Positions 12,401-23,402 of a stretch of 64,000 nt of DNA are shown here, piece after piece (positions within the stretch are counted from its first letter, which is position 1; the number at the start of each line of letters is the position of its first letter). The translations under genes were made by a program, and so were the position numbers. Source of the stretch: Siniperca chuatsi (Eukaryota > Chordata > Actinopteri > Centrarchiformes > Sinipercidae); contig NC_058044.1 in NCBI RefSeq assembly GCF_020085105.1, forward strand, positions 34,808,952-34,872,951, read 5' to 3'. Under the pieces are notes generated by a model. It ran no database searches and was not told where the DNA came from. It was given only the letters and a program-made list of their open reading frames with translations.

Positions 12401-15400
12401 TCAATGCTGGATCTTCTGGTGCCTCTTGAGGTTGCTGGGATGGGAGAAGCGGCGGTTGCAGACAGAGCAGCTGAAAGGCCTCTCTCCGGTGTGCACGTTG
12501 CGGTGGATGTCCAGCTGGCTCTGGCACACGAAGCTCTTACCGCACAGCAGGCAGGTGTAGGGCTTCTCCCTGGTGTGCCTGGCCATGTGCTTCTGCAGGT
12601 CGGACTCCAGAAAGAAGCGCTTGGTGCAACTGGTGCAGCCGTACGGGCGCTCCATGGTGACGGCATGGTAGAAAGCCAGGTGGAAGCTGCTGGAGAAGGG
12701 TTTGTGGTGGCCTGCAGGGCGGTGCAGAGCCACGCTGTGTGCATCACTGGAGGAGTTGATACTGCAGGTGGTTCCACCACTGGATGTTCCTGGATTGTCA
12801 TCATGAGGGAGAACAGACCCTGCCTGCAGAGAGGACTTCACCTGCACTGACTCCAGCCCAGCACACTGAATCATTGGTGATGTAGTTTTTTCATGTCTAT
12901 CTCTTCTTCTGCCTGCTTCTCTCTTTGTCTGGTCTATGTCTGACCACTCACACTCCTCCCCCTCCTTGTCTGATGTCCCCCCTCCATCAATGACTATCAC
13001 CTCTGACAGGCAGGACTTGGATGTGTCTAACGCAGCCTCATTATCTTTCCTGCCGTCCATTACGTCATCACAGGAAGCTGGCACGCCGTCCCTGCGTGGC
13101 GTCGTGTCAGCGTCTGAGTTCGGCGGTTCACTGTCCCCTGCTCTGACATCACTTCCTGTCAGCTCTGGCTGGGAACTGTGGGTAGTGTCACCTCCGCTGC
13201 TGTCAGTTTTGGCTGTCCTGCCGACAACAAAGGTGTCTATGTCAGATCCACTGACCTCCGTTTCGCTGTGGCGTCCGGCTGGCTGGCCGTCGCTGGCGTC
13301 CTTCGAGGCGGCAGTGTCTGCGTCTCCTCTGCTGCTCATGCAGGCGTCTACTGGCATCGCGTGGTTGGTGGTTCTGGTCTCCATCGCTCCCTCCACCTTA
13401 ACTATCAGCAGCTCCCCGTCCTCCTCAGGCTCTGCTGACTGAGAGGACAAACCAATTAAAAATAAAGGTCCATGGTTTTTGTAACTCCCATTATAAAACA
13501 ATTACAAGAATAAACCTGCTGCCTATAGTTTTATACTAAATGATAAACAATGATAAAGGACTGCACTTTCAGAAGTTGGAGGGGTTCTTTAACCACTATT
13601 TCCTGTATTCATATACATTCATATCAATCTAGCAAACACGTAATGATGAAACTGGCTATTGTTTTCCACAATAACGGAAGCCCAATTTTTTCTTTTTTCT
13701 CTACTACAAAGAACCCTGTCCTTTACTACTTTTTCTTTGACAGATGTTCCATTGTAGTTTTTTAAGGAGAATATTAACTGTAAATTAAAATAGAGAATTG
13801 TTTTTAACTCAACAAACATGTAGAGGAAGTGCAGTTGTTTTCCTCATCCCAGAGCACTGTATGTGGCCCATCAGAGGGTAGGGCAGCCTGTATGGAGCCT
13901 GAGAGGTGAAACCCAGGGCAAACAAACGTCCACAGAAGACTTGCTGCTGTTCCTAACGCTTCTCACTGTGAGCGTGTGGTAGCATATTAACACTGTGATC
14001 ACCTCCTCTCCCATCTGGATTATAACAGCTGGACAGTCTGTTAGTGGAACAGTGCAAATGACACCCTTTGTATTAGATGTCATGTACATGTGGTGTAATC
14101 AGCTATACATCCTGTCTGCTTCATTTTCACCACTAACCTGAAAAACGTCACTGCACTAATGTGAAATGATTGCAAACTGTTAAAGGTGCAAATAGATGTT
14201 TTCAAGGGGGAAACTGCTGGGTAGTTTACTGCTTTCATTCTGAACACTGGTGAAAGACACTGTGGGCCAGATTTACTATTTGTAGCTAATTTCTCCTTCA
14301 TGTGTATATGTGACTCATGCAAGACAAAACGGATGTATGACACACCCTACTGAAGCCCATTCCCAGTCTGCTGCTGTATTCTCATGAACACATTAGAAGT
14401 GCAGACTTCACAAGCACTAACATTTGACTTCAGTTTCTCTGTGGTCCTCCTGTTCTCTGTCACCTGTCCACTCGTGCTGCTCTTCTTCAGCTGGTAGCAA
14501 AGCTGGAGCGCTGAAACAACACACAATGTAGCATCCAAACTGTATGAGAGGACAAATGGAATGCATGTGAGTGACTTCAGAGACTTCACTCATTAAAGGG
14601 GTAGTCCAGGGATTTCGTTTTGCACTTCCACAGAGTTATGAGACAGACTCATTAATAAAAGTCACTGTCTATGATGCACAGGCCGAGAAATCCTGACTTT
14701 TAGTCTCTAATATGGTTTGAGTTCCAAACACATCTCCAGTTTGTAACTCAGGTGTTCTTTCTTTGTAGTCTCCATGCCCAAGCTGAAATAACTGCCGACA
14801 CACAAGCTTCCTCTCAGCAGTCTGAAAGGATGCGTTCAAGAGTTGTCTTTAATAACTACTGCACTATTACATCATTAGCCTCTTAAACTTCACTAGGACA
14901 CCTACGTCCTCGGCCGTCATTACTGTCTTCAGAGGCGGCTTTTAAAGTGAAGATACTGCTATCATATGAAACTAGATAACCTAAGGCATCCACTGGTACC
15001 AACCATGTCACGCTATCTTGTTGGGAGGGGTGCTGAACAACGCTCCAAAGTTCGGCTACATTTGGCAAGCGAAAAACTGGCATGGCCTTTTTAAAAGGGG
15101 TCCCTTGACCTCTCAAAATATGAATGAAAATGGGTCCTATGGGGACCCACGAGTCTCCCCTTTATAGACATGCCCACTTTATACTAATCCCATGCAGGGT
15201 TTTTTTGCATGCTGTATAAATGTGTTATTATCTCCTATTTTAAAATTTGTGTTTCTGCATACCGGGGTCCCTAAACAGTATTGGGTATGACTGGAAAGCT
15301 GAGGTTCTTGTGGATTCAATGAATTCCAATTGTATTCATGTGTGATCATGTTAGTCCCCATAGCCATTTCATCGTAGTGAGACCATTTTTTGAAACTAGA

Positions 15401-18400
15401 CCTCACTGTATAAAATGACCTATTGTGACCTCGAGGATAATCACAGTCTCATAAAACTTTACAACCACAAACTAGAGACCCAGGGCACTCAGAGGATGTG
15501 CGGCTTCCCTAGGTATATTGACAATAAGGAGGTTTTTGAGCAATTTCCAGAACAGAAGTGCTTGCCATCCGATTGCCGAAAAATGCAATTCTTACTGAAA
15601 TCTCCAAATGTCAAAAGTTTTTGATACCAAATCGCAGCATGAATTTGTCTATGGTGTTCCTCAAGGTCTTGGTGTCTTAATCTGGTATTCTGGAGGGGAT
15701 TTTTGACCTTTTTTTTAAATCAATTTCTAGTGGTCAAAAATGGTTAAATTTTGCACCAAATCTGTGTAACAAATGGTAACAACCAAAAACTGCTGCAACA
15801 ACTTTTGAGACATAATTGAGCATCATATACTTCCATCATAATGTTCTAAACCCTTATACTACAATATTTATTACAGATTTATGATTAGAAAAACTTGACG
15901 CACAGTGCCGAGCTGCATCTCAAATTAATCTTCAGGTTTCCAGCATTCAGATGATGTACACCACTTATATGTGGCATATACTGTTGACCTGCTATCTCCT
16001 CCTAAAGACACCCCCCCCCAAAAAAAAAGACAAAAATAGGTCTATGGTACGGAGGGGTGGAGCGGAAGAGGTTAGAACATCACAGGAAGATGTGATGTGA
16101 AAGACTATCTATGCTTCACTACAACAATACAAAGTAGAAGCTGTTTGTCTGTTTACAGCAGCGGCGGACGGCCGCCCCCCCTGAGTCTGCTTCTGTCCAA
16201 GGTTTCTGCCTCAAGGAAGTTTTTCCTTGCCACTGTCGCCAAGTGCTTGCTCGTGGGATTTGTTGGGTCTCTGTAAATAATATTATAAAGAGTTCAGTCT
16301 AGACCTGCTCTGTAGGAAAAGTGCAATGAGATAACTTCTTTTATGAATTGGCGCTGTATAAATAAATAAAATTTAATTGAATTAAATAGAAGCTGTTTGA
16401 AAGTAATTCAGCAAACTGTCACTGTGTCATCCTGCTCCTGTGTATAGTATAACTGTGTGTCAGTTCTGTTAGTGGAACACCTCCAAATCACCATATATGG
16501 TAAACAATCATCTATTCAAATATGGAGCCAGTAACACGACCAGGTCTGTGTGTGTGTGCATATTTAAGTCCATGGCTCATTGTCAGCTCACAACAGCAGA
16601 AGCGTTGTGGTAGACCACTCAAAGTGCTTCACACCACTTCACAGGTGCCAACTGCTCAACAGTACAAAGAAACTAACTCATTCACACACATCGAAGGCAC
16701 AGCCTTTGGGAGCAATTTGGGGTTAAGTATCTTGCTCAAGGACACTTCGACATGCGGGCTAAGGGAGGCCGGGATCGAACCGCCGACCTTCCAATTAGAG
16801 GACGACTCGCTCTACCTTCATACCACAGTCTTTCTTCAGCTTGTTGCCTTCACCCTCAACTATCTCCACCAGCATCAGAAACACGCTGACCAATCACAGT
16901 TCTTGCAGTCTCCGTGTGGTGTCTAATAGCCTAAGACGTAGCTACGGAGACAGTGCACATAGCCATGGTAACCCCTTAACTTATAGCTATGATTCCAGCT
17001 TAAAACACTAGAACTGATGCTGTTTGCTTGATAACATTAGGGCTGCAGCTAATGATTATTGTCATTATCAATTGATCTTTTGTTCATTTTTTCCATTAAT
17101 CGATTAATCGTTTAGTCCATAAGATATAGTGGAAAATGCCTGTCACAGTTTCCACGGTGACATCTTCAAATGTCTCATTTTGTCCGACCAACAGTCCAAA
17201 ACCCACAGAGATTAATTTCCTGTGACATTTTGACATTTTGGAATCCTGCACAGAGCGGCCTATATGAAGATGGTTTTCTGGTGTTGGCGCACTGTGGAAT
17301 AGCTACCTCAGTTTTGGTGGTGGTGACGACCTCCTGATCAGGATCCTGGTCCAGGTTGATAGGCTGGGTCTTCTGCACAGACTGCTGAGCCCCTGGACCT
17401 CGGTTCAGAAACCTGGTCCTGCCCTGCAGAGAGGGGCCTGCTGGAACATTAGAAGAAGAAGAGTAATTAGCCACTAATTACTACAACTAAACTCAATATA
17501 GCATTCTCTGTGAAAAGAACAGATGTAGCCTGTAAACACGTCCCATTTGTGTTGAGATAGTATCTCTGCACAGAGTTAAATCAACTAAGCAGCACAGCTT
17601 ATTAGTGAGACACAATTTAACACCTAGTCTAACTCCTGTGTTACGGCAGGTTATTACAATCTTACTTTCTTGGTATGTTGCTCCTCAAACTGTTATTAAA
17701 GATGACACCAACAATGATAGTGGCAAACCTGGTGCTCAGGGAGTCAATGAGTGGCTGTATTTGTTTAAAGGCGTGTTCATAGCTGATGGTGACAACCTCT
17801 GTGTAGCTTTGTAAAGAGATGTTATGATGACATAAACATACACAGAGAAAACCCACCAGGATCCAGAGCGGATCCTTGAGGTATTCCACATTTGATCTCA
17901 GCATTTGATCAAGGAAAACTAACAGAAACAAAGAACTTCCTGAGCTGCTAAAGATGGGCTACTGTTAAAGCAGGTGAGTTTATCAAAGTCAGCAGCTAAC
18001 AAAGGCCTCCAGAGCAGCGAGGAGGGCTTTCAAAGCTGATGGTGTTCAACCAAAAATTATGGAGGTGGCAAAATATGCTTTTGAAATTTTCTGTGATAGA
18101 ATTTACTTTTTCTGACATAATTTCCTATATCTCCTCCCACCAGAATGAATGAATCTACAGTAAAATATATGTAATCTAATATAATACTGTGGCTAATCCA
18201 CGGGCCACAGTCAGCTGTTCTCACAGAGACTTTTGATAGAAAGAGAGCTGTGTCTGTTATAAAGATCATTTTTAATGCTGACAGTAGCAGGACATAAAGT
18301 CCATTCCCCTCCGCTGTACTGGGTGGACTTAACTGTTTCCACATTTAACGTGTCGCGGCCCTTTAAAGCTGAGGTCCAGTTGAAATAAGACACTGTTAGC

Positions 18401-18787
18401 TTCATCCATAACGCTGAGCTCACCAGGATGGGCTGACGTACCTGTGAATACACGCTGAACAGATTATGCACAACGTTATAGGTGTCGGCGCTACATACCC
18501 GCCAGCGAGTCCCTGTTCTGCCGGGTGAGGAGGCGGACCCCGGGGAAGCGGCTGCTGGAGGAGCCCTCCGCTCCCTTCGCTCTCTCCGCTCGGTACCTGG
18601 CGATCTGCAGCTCCAGCAGTTTGATTTTCCTCCGCAGGAACTCGTTCTCCTTCTGGCTCCGGGACATTTCCAGATGAACCACCGCGTATCCGTCGTCCAC
18701 AACTTTACAAATCTCTGCGACGGCCGCGTTAGCCAGCACCTCCATGATGGAGGCAATCTGAGAGTGGAAGTCCATGGCAGTCGACAT
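12401..18787 (-). CDS. C2H2 zinc-finger protein, 3 fingers, three exons
   Basis: Exons on the minus strand: 18787-18499 (donor GCGG/gtatgt, phase 1), 17440-17307 (acceptor gttccag, donor TGAG/gtagct, phase 0) and 13438-12401 (acceptor cctctcag, phase 0). All joins are in frame and give 486 aa. An alternative ATG at 18793 adds two residues. Exon 1 has the shared N-terminal segment ([20 protein letters not shown]) followed by a Lys/Arg/Glu-rich, probably coiled-coil stretch. Exon 3 opens with a [13 protein letters not shown] acidic motif and a long Ser/Asp-rich linker, and ends in three C2H2 fingers (about residues 404-486). Expected to be a nuclear DNA-binding protein. Introns contain L2 tails, a SINE and a MITE. 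No KRAB domain is visible. Confidence 0.85.
13439..14600. other. Intron segment without recognisable content
   Basis: Part of the intron between the second and third exons of the 3-finger gene. The short minus-strand frames at 13619, 13871, 14080 and 14347 have no recognisable motif and no splice-flanked structure. Confidence 0.4.
14600..16020. repeat. Probable dispersed repeats of unclear class
   Basis: The segment starting TTAAAGGGGTAGTCCAGGGA (14595) and the block near 15090-15200 (GGGGTCCCTTGACCTCTCAA, GGGGACCCACGAGTCTCC) look like pieces of dispersed fish repeats that I have seen described by similar wording, but no matching second end or target duplication is visible here. The call rests on recognition rather than on structure in the window. 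Confidence 0.35.
16157..16386 (+). mobile_element. L2-like LINE 3' tail
   Basis: Same tail blocks as the other copies (GCAGCGGCGGACGGCCGCCC, GGTCTCTGTAAATAATATTA, AGACCTGCTCTGTAGGAAAA) ending in an ATAAAATTTAATTGAATT tract. Only about 230 bases remain. Confidence 0.8.
16590..16830 (-). mobile_element. tRNA-derived SINE, minus strand
   Basis: Reverse complement of the layout at 39962-40262: a tRNA-like head (GGTAGAGCGAGTCGTC, then box-B-like GGTTCGATCCCGG) and then GTCCTTGAGCAAGAT.CTTAACCCC, CTGTGCCTTCGATGTG and CGTGAAGC.CTTTGAGTGGT. The recurrence of these blocks in order in two places supports one SINE family. It lies in an intron of the 3-finger gene. Confidence 0.75.
17038..17235. mobile_element. 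Fragment of an hAT-like MITE (ATTAGGGCTGC family)
   Basis: Begins ATTAGGGCTGCAGCTAATGA, continues with ATTAATCGATTAATCGTTTA and then GTCCGACCAACAGTCCAAAA. The same order of blocks appears in a diverged copy at 44625-44882. No intact right end or target duplication was found, so it is an old or truncated copy. Exon 2 of the 3-finger gene begins only about 70 bases further on. Confidence 0.6.
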
Positions 18788-19739
18788 TGTCATAGCGAGC
18801 TTTAAACACTCGGCCTTTTTGATGTTTGTCCTAAAAACAACACCGACAGTTGGAAACGCTGCAGGGCTAAATGAAATGCATGACTGGGCGGTACTACTAC
18901 TATAGTATAACGCAGAAAAAGTGGACCCCCGGACTGTGGAGTCTTTGTTGATATGATGGCTGCACGGAAGCTCTAATTTTTGACAGTATTTTTCCAGTAG
19001 GAACGATGAATACATTACAATAGCGCCCCCTGTGTTCAGGAGCGGACCTGCCACACAGCAGCCTACAGTTCACAGTACATTTGCTGCGGTAATTCCACGT
19101 GGAGAAGTGCAGATCAGATGCAACTTTATTCATCCATGTGGGCAAAATGGGTCTCTGCACCAGCGAAATGAAAACGGAAAGTAAACTAAAGTGTGAGTGC
19201 AGCAAATAACTATGGCTATCTGGAATATGGCAGTTATATCTAGTGGTGGAAGAAGTATTCAGACATTTTACTTAAAAGGTAAAAAATAGCAATAGTACAA
19301 TGTAAAAATACTCCATTACCAGTAAAATTACTTCGTTCAAAATCCTGCTCAAGTAAATGGACAGAAGTATCAAAAGTAAAAGTACTCATTTTGTAGAATA
19401 CCCCCTGCCAGTGTTATATTACAGTATTATAATTAGGGGTGGGAGATAGGATGATTTATACCTTGAGACAATAAGAATTATTCAACCGTCAGACATTTTG
19501 GTATATACTGAGGTGTCTATCCCTTCAATATTTCTGGTTGTATGTGTGTGGGCACATCAGTAAGCAGGACTACTTTATGGTCAGTTTGGATTTACAAGAC
19601 TGTTGCATCAATGTGGTGAAATACCTTCATTTGTATATATAATTAAATACATTATATATATATGATGTTCTTGTGTTTCGAATACATGGGCCAGACGTGG
19701 ACATTGAACAGGCCGGGGGGGGGGGCATATATATACAGT

Positions 19740-19741
19740 GT

Positions 19742-19778
<37 letters not shown>
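19740..19778. repeat. (TA)n microsatellite
   Basis: About 19 uninterrupted TA units. It explains the IYIYIY open frames seen on both strands, which are not genes. Confidence 0.95.
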
Positions 19779-19779
<1 letters not shown>

Positions 19780-20061
19780 AAAATATTATATATTGAAAAC
19801 TTTTGGACTTGTCGCAGTAGAAAAATCGCAGGTGTTAGTAAAAACATTAATGATGGTGCCCGAAATGTCCTAGTGAGCCATGGCAGTGTGAGCCAGCATG
19901 AACAATAGGACCCTGACACTGAATTCAGCCATCATTCATTTGATTATTTACACCGGCGCTTTTCCTACTGTCACATGTGCTGAGTGAAAAAGGCCTGTTA
20001 TTATGGCTGTGCATTAACATGTAAGCAGCATGTTAGTGTTGTAGCTAGTCAAGGTGGGTAG

Positions 20062-20193
20062 TTTCAATTCAGTTCAATTTTATTTCTATAGCGCCAAATC
20101 ATAACAGAAGTTATCTCATTGCACTTTTCCTATAGAGCAGGTCTAGACTGTACTCTTTATAATATTATTAACAGAGACCCAACAATCGATTGA
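20062..20193 (-). mobile_element. L2-like LINE 3' tail, minus strand
   Basis: Starts with TTCAATTCAGTTCAATTTTA and reads backwards through ATAACAGAAGTTATCTCATT, AGCAGGTCTAGACTGTACTC and ACAGAGACCCAACAA, the reverse complement of the tail at 35640-35760. Confidence 0.85.
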
Positions 20194-20404
20194 TCATAAC
20201 CTTTCTTTTGTATGTAAAATATGTATCTGTAAAGTAACTAGTAACTACAGCTGTCATAAATGTAGTGGAGTATTTCCCTCTGAAATGTAGTGGAGTAGAA
20301 GTATAAAGTAGCATAAAATTGATGTAGTGGCTGCATTGTTCTCATCTTTATCCTAAACTTTCTTAATCAATAACCACATCATAAGGACGACATGAGATTG
20401 TCTT

Positions 20405-21391
20405 ACGTGTCGAGTCAGCTCAGTGGCAAAGCCAACGGTAAAACAACCGTGTTGCTCCACCATCCACTCATTTATTTTTTACTTTTCTGAACACTTCAAA
20501 AAACAAAACTCCACTTCCTGTTCATTTGTCACATGTGTATGGATGCCACACAGGAAGACAGCAAAATTCACAGAGTTCAAATATACAGGAATTAAATCAC
20601 GCCAAATATTCAACAATATTCCCCAAAATTACACTGAAATATATTCCCTCACTATACTCCAACAAGTCATACCATCTAACAGGAACCTTAGAAACAACTG
20701 TAAAACCTGATATATATTTGACTGCTTTGCTCCTGTCAACCTTCTTTAACTAACTTCAACAATTAATTCATCTATGCCATCAACCTGTCTCTTAGACCCT
20801 ATTCCAACTAGGCTGTTTAAAGATGTTTTACCCTTAATTAGCACTTCTTTACTGGATATGACCAATCTGTCTTTATTAACAGGCTATGTACCACAATCTT
20901 TTAAAGTAGCTGTAATTAAACCGCTTCTTAAAAAGCCCACTCTTGATCCACAGGTTTTAACCAACTATAAACCTACATCTAACCTTCCCTTTCTCTCTAA
21001 GATCCTTCAGAAAGCAGTCGACAATCAGTTGTGTGACTTTCTAAATAACAATAATTTGAGGACTTTCAGTCAGGATTTAGAGTGCATCACAGCACAGAGA
21101 CAGCACCGGTGTAAATGACAAATGACCTTTTAATGCATCAGACAATGGGCTTGTCTCTGTACTTGTCTTGTTAGATCTTAGTGCTGCGTTCGACACCATT
21201 GACCATCACATCCTATTACAGAGACTGGACATGTAATGGCATTAAAGGAACCGCACTAAGCCATTTAAATCCTATCTATCAGATTTATCTCAGTTTGTAC
21301 ATGTTAATGGTGAGTCCTCTGTGTATGCTCAAGTTAGTCACAGAGTTCCACAAGGTTCTGTACTTGGACCTATTTTATTCACTGGGCACAG
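20405..21391 (+). mobile_element. L2-like LINE reverse-transcriptase fragment
   Basis: The plus-strand frame at 20774 contains [20 protein letters not shown] and LPFLSKILQKAVDNQLCDFL, a conserved L2 segment just upstream of RT motif A. Motif A itself ([13 protein letters not shown]) is visible near 21175-21215 in another frame. Frameshifts and stops make it dead. The copy ends abruptly at about 21391 where an LTR-type sequence begins. Confidence 0.8.
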
Positions 21392-21829
21392 AAACCAGGT
21401 ACAATGAACAGTGCACCAACGGCAATACACACAAATGTCAGGAACACACACAAGACAGGAACAACAATTGGCAGCACAGGCAGAAGGTTACAGGAGGCCA
21501 GCGAAGACAGAGACCTTCTGGAGACCGGCGGCGAAGGCGGAGACCATCTGGAGGCTGGCGGCGAAGGTGGAACCACTCTGGAGGACGGAGAACCAGATCA
21601 TGGCCGGGACAGCAGGACAGGGAGCCGGCAATGGGACAGCAGGACAGGAAGCCGGCGGTGGAGAGACTGGTAGAGGAGCTGGCAGACCCAGTGATGTCTG
21701 GGAACTCAGAGCCTGCCACTTTGGCAGAAAAGGATTGTACTGCTGGTGCTGCAACCCAGCAGAGAATTCAGGGAAGTCAGCAGCCGGTCCAGTGGCATGC
21801 TGCGGTCCAACCGGGGCAGGAGACGGCTG

Positions 21830-22210
21830 CGATTCAGCGGTGACGAGGGATTGGTGCTGCTGCGAGCCAATGGCGACTAGGGATTGGTGCTGCTGTGAGC
21901 CAGTGGCGGCGAGGGACCAGTGCTGCCGCGATCGGCTGCTGTGGAAAGGAGGCGACTGCGATCCGGAGCCGACTGCGATCCAGCGGCGACGAGGGATCGG
22001 TGCCACTGCGATCCAGCCGTGAAAGGAGGCGGTTGCGATCCAGTGGCAAAGAAGGATCGGTGCTGCTGCGATCCAGCAGGGAAAGGAGGCGACTGCGATC
22101 CAGCGGCGACGAGGGATTGGTGCTGCTGCGATCTAGCCGGGAAAGGAGGCGACTGCGATCCGGTGGCGACAAGGGACTGGGTGCTGCTGCGATCCAGCCG
22201 GGAAAAGAGG
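21830..22210. repeat. 60-bp coding-type minisatellite
   Basis: Imperfect tandem array with a 60-bp period made of two related halves, one containing GCGATCCAGCGGCGACGAGG and the other GCGATCCAGCCGGGAAAGGA. Because 60 is divisible by 3, the minus frame stays open and encodes a 20-residue repeat (LDRSRLLSRLDRSSTNPSSP). It sits inside the decayed LTR element, downstream of its gag-like start. Confidence 0.85.
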
Positions 22211-22437
22211 CTCAGGCGAGCAGCAGGGCAGGCGAGTGGCTGTGGGAGCCACGCTTCCTCCTGGGGGGTTTTCCAGAAGGCACCGAGACAGCAACAGGCT
22301 GAGGTGCCTGGCTTGCAGGCTGAGATGCTGACTGGAGACTAGCACGCAGGAGGTAAGCATGCAGGGATATGAACTGGGGACCAGCAGGCAGGGTTGCAGG
22401 CTGGGGTGTCTGGGTATGCAGGTAGTCCGTGAGCCAC

Positions 22438-22602
22438 TCAGGGATGGCCTCCCTCAGGCCTCAATGTTGAAAGTTTTGTTTCTACCGAACATTTAATTGC
22501 CTCTCTGCGGGACTCATCGCTTATTTCCCCCCACATGTCCTTAAGGCACATCAAGTCACGGACCACTTGGTCCGCTTCCTCGGAATGGTCTGCTAGGTCC
22601 AT
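22438..22602 (-). pseudogene. Gag-like N-terminal remnant of the decayed LTR element
   Basis: A 54-residue frame starting MDLADHSEEADQVVRDLM and rich in Glu/Asp/Lys, placed just inside the LTR where gag normally begins. It stops early at 22438. Its position, rather than any domain, suggests gag; I do not recognise a named family. Confidence 0.4.
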
Positions 22603-22990
22603 GGTTGGTCGGATCATTCTGTCGTATGTGGTGTGGTATGTGGACCCAAATGCAGATGACCAGGAAGCTGTATGGAGTAGCCGGATGACTACAATGTTTA
22701 TTGGGTTCAGTGGCTTACAGGCAGACAGACCGGTAAGCAGACAGGCAACAAACAGGTAACAGGCAAATGGGCAGATACAGGTCCAGGTACAAGAATAAGG
22801 GCTGACAGTGGTGGAAACAAGGAAGATAGTCCAATGACGCTAACCAAATCCAATAGGGAGCAGGCAAAGTTCAAAATCCAGAATCCAGACACGGTCCAAA
22901 GGGAGACAAAGAATCCAAAACAGAACTCACGGTAAGAATGCCGGAGAGCTGGGCACGGGAACCAGGTAAAACGAACAGTGCACCAACAGC

Positions 22991-23402
22991 TGTCAGCAGG
23001 TAGACACGGGACACAGAGGTTAGTACTGAGACGAGGGAGTTCATTCAAACAGCCAAGACAGAGAAAAGCAATGACAGGAGCTAAGCTAGGAAAGTCTATG
23101 GGTCTTATCTTGATGTAGCGCTGGTAGTAGGATCCACAGGAGGAGACGGGTGACAGGAAAGCCAGGAGCTGACGAAACACACAACGGAGAAGTCCAAAGT
23201 CCAAAAGGGGTTGTCAAGAGAAGCTGTGGTCAGGTTGAGTTCTCGTAAGAGGTTTGAGACCAAACAGTGAGTGAACCGGGAAAGTGAGACTATATAGTGT
23301 GGAGTAGATGATTAGTGGCAGGTGTGTAATCAATACTCAGGTGAGTGCGATCTGTTGATTGCAGTGGGTGGAGCTGGTGGTGTCTGTGTTGGCTCTCTGA
23401 CA
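22991..23402 (-). repeat. 3' LTR of the minus-strand gypsy
   Basis: 412 bp. It differs from its partner by about ten substitutions or indels, for example an extra A within CCAAGACAG and AGACCAAAC in place of AGACCAGAC. Its terminal TGTCAG/CTGACA is intact. Confidence 0.95.

Larger units (their letters stand above)
19240..20330. mobile_element. Old MITE-like element split by later insertions
   Basis: The left part (GTGGTGGAAGAAGTATTCAG, AATACTCCATTACCAGTAAA) and right part (GTAACTAGTAACTACAGCTG, CCTCTGAAATGTAGTGGAGT) look like two halves of a common fish repeat. Between them lie a (TA)n run and a minus-strand L2 tail. The halves are related by my memory of the family, not by a repeat within this window. 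Confidence 0.45.

Noticed and set aside
12326-12850. 174-residue plus-strand open frame
   Set aside because: Antisense of the 3-finger exon; no motif of its own.
14883-15116. 77-residue minus-strand frame
   Set aside because: Within a dispersed-repeat-like block; no splice signals or domain.
19608-19919. Open frames with IYIYIY runs
   Set aside because: Translation of a TA microsatellite.
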